Of a stretch of DNA of 64,000 nt, positions 58,333 through 64,000 are shown in pieces. The stretch is from JASLBX01 sp036374175 (GTDB lineage: Bacteria > Actinomycetota > Actinomycetes > Jiangellales > Jiangellaceae). Positions within the stretch are counted from its first letter, which is position 1; the number at the start of each line of letters is the position of its first letter. The stretch covers positions 48,868 to 112,867 of the forward strand of contig DASUUH010000141.1 in NCBI GenBank assembly GCA_036374175.1, written 5' to 3'. The notes beneath the pieces were generated by a model. That model saw only the letters and a list, made by a program, of their open reading frames with translations. It had not been told where the DNA came from and did no database searches. The position numbers were made by a program, and so were the translations under genes.

Positions 58333-58719
58333 ATGGCAGCTATACCGTCCAGGCAGGAGGCCGAGACCCGGCGTGATTACGCGGGCCGGCTCCCTACTTG
58401 GCGGATCGGCATCGCGGGCGGCGTGGTCGGCATTCTGTGCTGCGTCGGGCCGACGGTGCTGGCGATGCTCGGCGTAGTAAGCGCCGGCACGGCGTTCGTG
58501 TGGGCCACCGACTTGTACGACAACCACGCCTGGTGGTTCCGGCTGGCCGGTCTAATCGTCATCGCTGCGTTGGTGTGGTTCGCTCTGCGGCGCCGCAACC
58601 AGTGCACGGTGGCGGGCATGCATCGGGCCCGGTGGCGATTGGTCGGAACGATCGCCGTCGCCATCTCCACGTATGCCGCCCTCTACATGCTCACGACGTG
58701 GCTGGGGGCCCTCGCCTGA
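58333..58719 (+). CDS. MerT-like mercuric ion transport protein
   Basis: 128 residues with three membrane helices. The first contains vicinal Cys36-Cys37 in GILCCVGPTVLAML, the mercury-binding pair of MerT-type proteins, with a Cys in RNQCTVAG on the cytosolic side. It likely passes Hg2+ to MerA. Its position right before merA supports this, though the usual MerP is absent. Short spacing to dsrE suggests one transcript. Confidence 0.85.
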   Translation: MAAIPSRQEAETRRDYAGRLPTWRIGIAGGVVGILCCVGPTVLAMLGVVSAGTAFVWATDLYDNHAWWFRLAGLIVIAALVWFALRRRNQCTVAGMHRARWRLVGTIAVAISTYAALYMLTTWLGALA

Positions 58720-58805
58720 GTTGGCGGCCCGGGCGATGTTGTGGCCACGCTTGGGCAGGCCTCGGGCTCGACAATCCAGCAAGGTGGAAGGGCTAGGTTC
58801 CAACC

Positions 58806-60224
58806 ATGACAAAACCGGCCGGTCCCGTTGGTGGCGAGAACGACCTGGTGATCGTTGGTTCGGGTTCGGCGGCGTTCGCGGCCGCGATCCGGGCCAGTGA
58901 GCTGGGCGCCCAGGTCGCCATGGTCGAGCGGTCGACGATCGGCGGCACCTGCGTGAACGTCGGCTGCGTGCCGTCCAAGGCTCTGCTGCGTGCGGCGGAG
59001 GCCTACCACGCCGCCGCCCATCACCCGTTCTCCGGGATCGCCACGCGGGTCGGCGGTGTGGACCTGCGCGCGCAGGTGGCGCAGAAGGACGAGCTTGTCG
59101 CCGCGCTGCGCAAGGAGAAGTATGAGGACCTGCTCGGCGAGTACGCCATCGAGCTGATCCGCGGCACCGCACGCTTCGTCGATAGCCGCACTCTGAGCGT
59201 GGATGGCCGGCCGATGACCGCGCCGGCGTATCTCATAGCGACCGGCGCCTCGCCGGCGGTTCCGTCGATTTCCGGGTTGGCCGAAGCCGGATACCTCACC
59301 TCGAACGAGGCTTTGGATCTGGACGAGGTGCCCGGGTCGCTGGCGGTGATCGGGGCAAACGCGATCGGCTTGGAGCTGGGGCAGCTGTTCGCCCATCTGG
59401 GGGCCGAGGTGACGTTCTTCGACGTGCTCGGCCGCATCGCCCCCTTCGAGGAGCCGGAGATCTCCGCAGCGATCGCCGATGTGCTCCTGGAGCAGGGCGC
59501 ACGGATCTATGCACCGGCGACGATCAGCAGGATCGAACGGCACGGCGACACTCGGATCGTCATCGCCACGAGCGGCGGTACCGAGCGACGCGTGGCTGCC
59601 GACCACATCCTGGTGGCGACTGGTCGCCGACCCAATACCGCCGACCTGGACCTCGACGCCGCGGGCATCAGGCTCGATGACAAAGGCGCGATCGTGGTGA
59701 ACGAGACGCTGCGCACCACGAACCCGGTCGTGTTCGCGGCCGGGGACGTCACCAACGCTCCCCAGTTCGTCTACGTCGCCGCCCATCACGGGGCGGCTGC
59801 GGCGGAGAATGCCTTGCCCGGCCGGACCCGCCGGGTGGACCTTGCGGCGTTGCCCAGGGTCACGTTCACCAGCCCGCAGATCGCCGCAGCCGGGCTCACC
59901 GAGATCCAGGCCCGCGATGCCGGCCATGCGGTGAAGACGGCTCTACTGCCGCTGAGCGCCGTCCCCCGAGCGCTGGTTAACCACGACACCCGCGGAATCA
60001 TCAAGATCGTCGCGGACGTAGCCACCGACAAGGTGCTCGGAGTGCATATGCTCGCCGACGGCGCCGGAGACGTTATTCAGGCCGCGGTGTATGCGATCAA
60101 GTACGGCCTGACCACTACCGATCTGAGCGAGACGTGGGCCCCGTACCTCACCATGGCCGAAGGCCTCCGGCTTGCGGCGCAAGCGTTCACCAAGGACATC
60201 AGCAAGCTGTCCTGCTGCGCCTAA
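58806..60224 (+). CDS. merA: Mercury(II) reductase
   Basis: 472-residue flavoenzyme reducing Hg2+ to Hg0 with NADPH. FAD binding at VGSGSAAFAAA; the redox-active disulfide is C49/C54 in GGTCVNVGCVPSK; NADPH site at IGANAIGLELGQ; the C-terminal KLSCCA gives the Cys pair (C470/C471) that hands Hg2+ to the active site. YLTSNEA and PYLTMAEGL carry the tyrosines near the metal. The N-terminal HMA (NmerA) domain is missing. No MerR or ArsR regulator and no merB are seen nearby. Confidence 0.96.
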   Translation: MTKPAGPVGGENDLVIVGSGSAAFAAAIRASELGAQVAMVERSTIGGTCVNVGCVPSKALLRAAEAYHAAAHHPFSGIATRVGGVDLRAQVAQKDELVAALRKEKYEDLLGEYAIELIRGTARFVDSRTLSVDGRPMTAPAYLIATGASPAVPSISGLAEAGYLTSNEALDLDEVPGSLAVIGANAIGLELGQLFAHLGAEVTFFDVLGRIAPFEEPEISAAIADVLLEQGARIYAPATISRIERHGDTRIVIATSGGTERRVAADHILVATGRRPNTADLDLDAAGIRLDDKGAIVVNETLRTTNPVVFAAGDVTNAPQFVYVAAHHGAAAAENALPGRTRRVDLAALPRVTFTSPQIAAAGLTEIQARDAGHAVKTALLPLSAVPRALVNHDTRGIIKIVADVATDKVLGVHMLADGAGDVIQAAVYAIKYGLTTTDLSETWAPYLTMAEGLRLAAQAFTKDISKLSCCA

Positions 60225-60297
60225 CGCGTTGACACGGATCGAGGTCAGACGTTTCCGGGACACCTCCCTTGTGATACTGGGAAAGGAGGCGGTGGTG

Positions 60298-61710
60298 ATG
60301 ACACATGGTGCTGCCACTGGCCGCAGTGACGCGCTGGTCCTGTTCGGTGCAACCGGAGATCTCGCTCGCAAGATGCTTTACCCGGCCCTGTACGAGCTCG
60401 CCCGAGACGGCAATTTGCCGCCCAAGGTGGTAGCCGTCGGCTTGTCCGACTGGACCGTAGCCGACCTCGTCGAGCACGTGCGCACCTCGGTGGCGCAGCA
60501 CGGTGGCGGAGTCGACGAGGTCATGTTCGAGCGCCTGGCCGCCGTATTGGCGTACGTCCATGGTGACTACCGGGACCAGGCGACGTACACCTCACTCACG
60601 GAGGCGCTGGGCGAAAGCAAGCGCCCGCTGGTGTATCTGGCTATCCCGCCAAGCCTGTTCGAGACGGTGGTCGCCGGCCTGGCCGCGGCCGGCCTCAACC
60701 AAGGGCGTGTGGTGCTGGAGAAGCCGTTCGGCCGGGATCTGTCGTCTGCGAGGCAGCTCAACCGCTGTGTGAAGGAGCGGTACCCGGACGACGCGGTGTT
60801 CCGCATCGATCACTTCCTCGGCAAAGAGGAGGTGCTGGACCTGCTCGTGTTCCGGTTCGCGAACCTAATGCTCGAACCGGCGTGGAACCGCAACTATGTC
60901 GAGAGCGTCCAGATCACGATGGCCGAGGACTTCGGCGTCGAAGGGCGGGGAGGCTTCTACGAGGAGGTGGGGGCGCTGCGCGATGTCGTACAGAACCACC
61001 TCCTCCAGGTTTTGGCGTTGGTAGCGATGGAGCCGCCGGTTGACGCCGGCGTCAAGGCGCTCCGGGACGAGAAGGTCAAGATTCTGTCGGCGATGCCGCC
61101 ATTGGATCCGCGCGCTATCGTCCGCGGCCAGTACGTTGGCTACCGCGACGAGGACGGCGTCGACCCGGATTCTGACGTCGAGACGTTCGTAGCGCTGCGG
61201 GCCGAGGTGGACTCGTGGCGGTGGGCGGGCGTGCCGTTCTACATCCGCGCCGGCAAGAAACTTGCGGTCACCGCAACCGAAGTGCTGGTCGAATTCAAGC
61301 ACCCGCCGCAGCTGTTCTTCACTCGGTCCAACGCCGCGCCGCCGCACCCAAACCATCTGTTGTTCCGGCTCAAACCGGGGGAGCGGGTTGCGGTGTCGGT
61401 GCAGATCAAGCGGCCCGGTGAGGCATTGGAGAGCCGGCCGGTCGATCTTTCCTACGACTACGACGAGCGCCGGGAAGGCCCGCGTGAGCAGGCCTACGCG
61501 CGGCTGCTAGCCAGCGCGATAGAAGGCGACCAACGGCTGTTCGCCCGAGCGGATGGGGTGGAGGAGGCGTGGCGGGTCGTCGCTCCGGCATTGACAGACC
61601 GCGCACCGGTCGCGCTGTACGAGCCCGGTTCGTGGGGCCCCGCTGAAGCGGACGCGCTGATCGCAGGCGACGGCGGGTGGCACTGCCCTGAGATCCCCCC
61701 AGGCGGCTGA
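60298..61710 (+). CDS. zwf: Glucose-6-phosphate 1-dehydrogenase
   Basis: 470-residue first enzyme of the oxidative pentose phosphate pathway, yielding NADPH. GATGDLARKMLYPALYEL at the N-terminus binds NADP; the substrate-site RIDHFLGKEEVLDL (with catalytic His) and EKPFGRDL are clear. GGAGG lies eight bases before the ATG. Begins 73 bases after merA on the same strand, so NADPH supply for mercury reduction is a plausible link. It stands apart from other zwf operon members (opcA, tkt, gnd). Confidence 0.95.
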   Translation: MTHGAATGRSDALVLFGATGDLARKMLYPALYELARDGNLPPKVVAVGLSDWTVADLVEHVRTSVAQHGGGVDEVMFERLAAVLAYVHGDYRDQATYTSLTEALGESKRPLVYLAIPPSLFETVVAGLAAAGLNQGRVVLEKPFGRDLSSARQLNRCVKERYPDDAVFRIDHFLGKEEVLDLLVFRFANLMLEPAWNRNYVESVQITMAEDFGVEGRGGFYEEVGALRDVVQNHLLQVLALVAMEPPVDAGVKALRDEKVKILSAMPPLDPRAIVRGQYVGYRDEDGVDPDSDVETFVALRAEVDSWRWAGVPFYIRAGKKLAVTATEVLVEFKHPPQLFFTRSNAAPPHPNHLLFRLKPGERVAVSVQIKRPGEALESRPVDLSYDYDERREGPREQAYARLLASAIEGDQRLFARADGVEEAWRVVAPALTDRAPVALYEPGSWGPAEADALIAGDGGWHCPEIPPGG

Positions 61711-61804
61711 GCCGGCCGCGTGGACCTTGATGGTGGACCCACGGACGATCTACCCGGAAGTCGCGGTGGCACGGGGTCTTGTGGCGGCTTCCCCTCCCCG
61801 GTAT

Positions 61805-61842
61805 GGTCTATCTAGCGGTTCAAGCGGTCCGCTAGACGGACC
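61805..61842. promoter_or_regulatory. 38-base imperfect palindrome, possible operator
   Basis: Fourteen-base arms pair at 12 of 14 positions around ten central bases (left GGTCTATCTAGCGG, right CCGCTAGACGGACC). It lies about 50 bases before the ThuA gene start. It looks like a TetR/LacI-type operator or a hairpin. Confidence 0.5.
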
Positions 61843-61895
61843 ACAATTGTCTGTCGGTGGGCGCCCGTTGCGCGTGCCACGAGGGAGAGGGAGCG

Positions 61896-63008
61896 ATGGT
61901 TATGAGACGTCCATCGAGGGTTGGGCGGCGCACGTTCTTGGCGGGTGCGGGCGCGTCCTTGGCGACCGCCGGTGTTCTTGGGGCGGAGGCAGCATCGGCC
62001 TCCCCGGTCCAGACCCAGGATCCGCCGTTCGGTGTCCCAGGACTTCAGCAGAACTACGATCCGACGTACGGCGTCTTCCGTGGTGTGGATCCAGCCATCC
62101 ACAGCGACTGGGGAGTCAACCGCGCCGACCGGGTCCTGGTCTATTCCCGCACGGCGGGGCCGCGGCATGCGCACCTCGGACAGCGCCTTGATCCGGACCA
62201 CTCGAGCAACGCAGCGCTCAATCTCCCCCGGCCGTACCGGATCACGCACGACCACACAAACCCGGCGGTGTGGCCGCTTCCGTTGATCAACAACAACGTC
62301 TCACAGCTGGGGTTGATCAGGATGCTCGAGGCCGAAGGCATCGAGGTCCACATCACCGAGGACGTGCGGGCAATCCAAGGCAATCTGAACTCGTACAAGG
62401 CGGTGATCTTCAACAGCCCGACACGTGACACGCTGTGGGACCACGCCCGCGGTGCTGCCGGCGGTACCCGCCTGGACCAAGCGCGCGAGTCGCTTCGGAA
62501 GTACATCCAAGGCGGGGGCGGCTTCGTCGGCATCCACAACGCATTCGGCACCGAGTACAACGGCTGGCGCTGGTATGAGGGGCTGCTCGGCCACGCAAAC
62601 TACTACAACCACGGCGCGAACCAGAACGGGGAGGTCGTCATCGTCAATAGCCGGGATGAGTCGACCAAGAACCTGCCGCAGCGGTGGGCATTCCGTGACG
62701 AGTGGTACAACCTTGTCCCGTTCCCGACGAACGTGAACTTCCTTGCCACCGTGGACACAAGCACGCTCTTGCAGGGTCCTGGAAGCACCCACCCCGGTCA
62801 TGGCGACTTCCATCCGGTTTCCTGGTGCCAGTACTACGACGGTGGTCGATCGTGGGTTACGACCCTCGGACACGACGCAAATCAGTACCGGGAGAACTCG
62901 GACTTCCCCGGGGCGGCCGAGTTCCAGGAGCACATTGTTCAGGGCATCAAGTCGGCCATGGGCCTCGTGCCGTTCTGCACGCCGGCCAGGGGAAACCAGA
63001 ACGGCTGA
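61896..63008 (+). CDS. Tat-exported ThuA-like protein
   Basis: 370 residues. A twin-arginine signal (VGRRTFLAGAGASLATAGVL) directs folded export. The mature domain has ThuA/trehalose-utilization type class I amidotransferase-like features: RADRVLVYSRT at the N-terminus, YKAVIFNSPTRDTLW, GGGGFVGIHNAFGTE, and HPVSWCQYYDGGRSWVTTLG. Probably a cell-surface carbohydrate-handling protein. GAGGGAGAGG precedes the ATG. Followed by a quinoprotein gene on the same strand. Confidence 0.87.
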   Translation: MVMRRPSRVGRRTFLAGAGASLATAGVLGAEAASASPVQTQDPPFGVPGLQQNYDPTYGVFRGVDPAIHSDWGVNRADRVLVYSRTAGPRHAHLGQRLDPDHSSNAALNLPRPYRITHDHTNPAVWPLPLINNNVSQLGLIRMLEAEGIEVHITEDVRAIQGNLNSYKAVIFNSPTRDTLWDHARGAAGGTRLDQARESLRKYIQGGGGFVGIHNAFGTEYNGWRWYEGLLGHANYYNHGANQNGEVVIVNSRDESTKNLPQRWAFRDEWYNLVPFPTNVNFLATVDTSTLLQGPGSTHPGHGDFHPVSWCQYYDGGRSWVTTLGHDANQYRENSDFPGAAEFQEHIVQGIKSAMGLVPFCTPARGNQNG

Positions 63009-63145
63009 CGCTCGCGTAGATCTCGAGGTATCGATGAACCCCCCGGGCACGACCCGCCCGGGGGACCCATGCTCCCGAATCCAATGGCGAACCGCCAGAC
63101 GATCCAGGCGAACGTCGATGGCTGTTCTCTCGCTGGGAGGCGAAC

Positions 63146-64000
63146 ATGAAACCAAGAACGTTCATATCGATTTTACTAGGAGCCGCCGTCTCATTCGGGT
63201 CGACGTCCGCACTTGCCGTCGGCCTCGGTGAGGGCGAACCCGACCCTGCGGAACACGAGCTGACCGAAGTGGGGGCGGTCACCCCGACCGGGGCAGACAT
63301 GCCGACCGTCGGCGGCAACCTGGGCAACCAGCACTACTCGGGTCTGACCCAGATCAACCAGCAGAACCTGCACAAGCTCGGGCCGGTCTGGCGCACCCAC
63401 GTCTCGGCAGTCCCGCCAGCGACCGACGACACCGGGCAACAGACGACGCCGATCGTTGCGGACGGGGTCATCTATCTGGACACCCCTAACGGTGAGGTCA
63501 TCGCGGTCGACGGCAAGACCGGTGAGGCCAACTGGAAGTGGGCGCCGGACGACTTTGGGACGACCGGAACGCGACGTGGCGTCTCGATCGGCGATGGCAA
63601 GGTCTACACCCTCGCTGCCGGCAACCGGGTCGTCGCCCTCGACAAGGACACTGGCGAGGAAGTCTGGGTGGTGCAGCCGGAGGCCCCGGACGGCGCGTCG
63701 CTGGGTCGGATCGGAAAGGTCGCGACCGTGTACCACGACGGCGTCGTCTATGGCCACGCGGCCGACGGTGGCCGGGGCGCGGTATTCGCGTTGAACTCGA
63801 GCGACGGCAGTCTGATGTGGCACTTCTTCGGCGGCCCGGATCGCGGCACGATTTTCACGGACGTCAACGGCAACTCCGTCGACGCCGCCGCCACCTGGGG
63901 TCCGGTGCTCCCGGACGGCACCGACTGCGCGCTGGAGGGCGGTGCGGCGCCGTGGATGCACGGGTCGATCGACCCCGAGCTCGGCATGTACTACATGACC
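63146..64000 (+). CDS. PQQ-dependent dehydrogenase-like beta-propeller (partial)
   Basis: First 285 residues of a secreted quinoprotein, cut by the window edge. Signal peptide (ISILLGAAVSFGSTSALA) then the family opening GGNLGNQHYSGLTQINQQNL and propeller strands (TTPIVADGVIYLDTPNGEVI, AVDGKTGEANWKWAPDD, VVALDKDTGEEVWVVQPE). These are the WD-type blades of PQQ alcohol/glucose dehydrogenases. GGGAGG lies five bases before the ATG. Probably co-transcribed with the ThuA-like gene, 137 bases upstream. Confidence 0.85.
   Translation, partial: MKPRTFISILLGAAVSFGSTSALAVGLGEGEPDPAEHELTEVGAVTPTGADMPTVGGNLGNQHYSGLTQINQQNLHKLGPVWRTHVSAVPPATDDTGQQTTPIVADGVIYLDTPNGEVIAVDGKTGEANWKWAPDDFGTTGTRRGVSIGDGKVYTLAAGNRVVALDKDTGEEVWVVQPEAPDGASLGRIGKVATVYHDGVVYGHAADGGRGAVFALNSSDGSLMWHFFGGPDRGTIFTDVNGNSVDAAATWGPVLPDGTDCALEGGAAPWMHGSIDPELGMYYMT

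Noticed and set aside
58683..59927. 414-codon minus frame opposite merA
   Set aside because: Shadow of a clear MerA coding sequence.

Overview
The window is GC-rich chromosomal DNA from an actinobacterium. Supporting signs are a WhiB protein, F420-type luciferase-like monooxygenases, paired Ku and LigD-type end-joining proteins, an ECF41 sigma factor, DUF3618/Holin-X envelope genes, frequent GTG starts, and many four-base (ATGA/GTGA) overlaps. A soil actinomycete of the Jiangella/Nocardioides/Kribbella kind would fit, but the genus cannot be fixed from the sequence. There are no rRNA or tRNA genes, no CRISPR arrays and no intact mobile elements.

Layout. 0-9.2 kb: glycosyltransferase, PEBP, Dps, sulfotransferase plus site-2 protease, a LigD-type ligase and a primary-like sigma factor. 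9.3-15 kb: ECF41 sigma factor facing a DUF6069 membrane protein across a symmetrical promoter, the Ku operon, a DUF326 copper-type protein, a DUF5709/Rho-N pair and an HhH-GPD protein. 15-24.4 kb: glyoxalase-fold proteins, a secreted nuclease-fold protein, UdgX, envelope genes, CsbD, and a decayed patch with three pseudogenes. 24.4-35.3 kb: transketolase, CBS protein, HesB/WhiB pair, glycosyltransferase, two hemerythrin proteins, a STAS anti-anti-sigma factor, a heliorhodopsin, and an LLM/WYL pair. 35.8-44.7 kb: secreted M36 metalloprotease, isopentenyl-diphosphate isomerase, a gene under a LexA-type box, a 5'-3' exonuclease, a DHFR-like reductase and threonine synthase. 44.8-53.9 kb: a tyrosine phenol-lyase-like enzyme divergent from a cyclic-DPG-synthetase-like P-loop protein, then a three-gene operon (PEP-utilizing phosphotransferase, membrane protein, PAP2/PhoD fusion). 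54-61.7 kb: methyltransferase and COG1964-type radical SAM genes divergent from DsrE, MerT-like and MerA genes, followed by zwf. 61.8-64 kb: a Tat-exported ThuA-like protein and the start of a PQQ quinoprotein.

How the genes work together. The main theme is stress survival: DNA end joining, uracil and alkylation/oxidation repair, iron and copper handling, and mercury reduction. Several of these genes carry the same upstream sequence, GTTT or GTTA, 15 bases, then GGGTA. This matches the remembered consensus of SigF/SigB-type stress sigma factors and suggests one regulon. Four proteins (Ku, a Rho-N protein and two hemerythrins) end in the same short helical module. Heliorhodopsin and the mercury cluster are the most distinctive functional loci.
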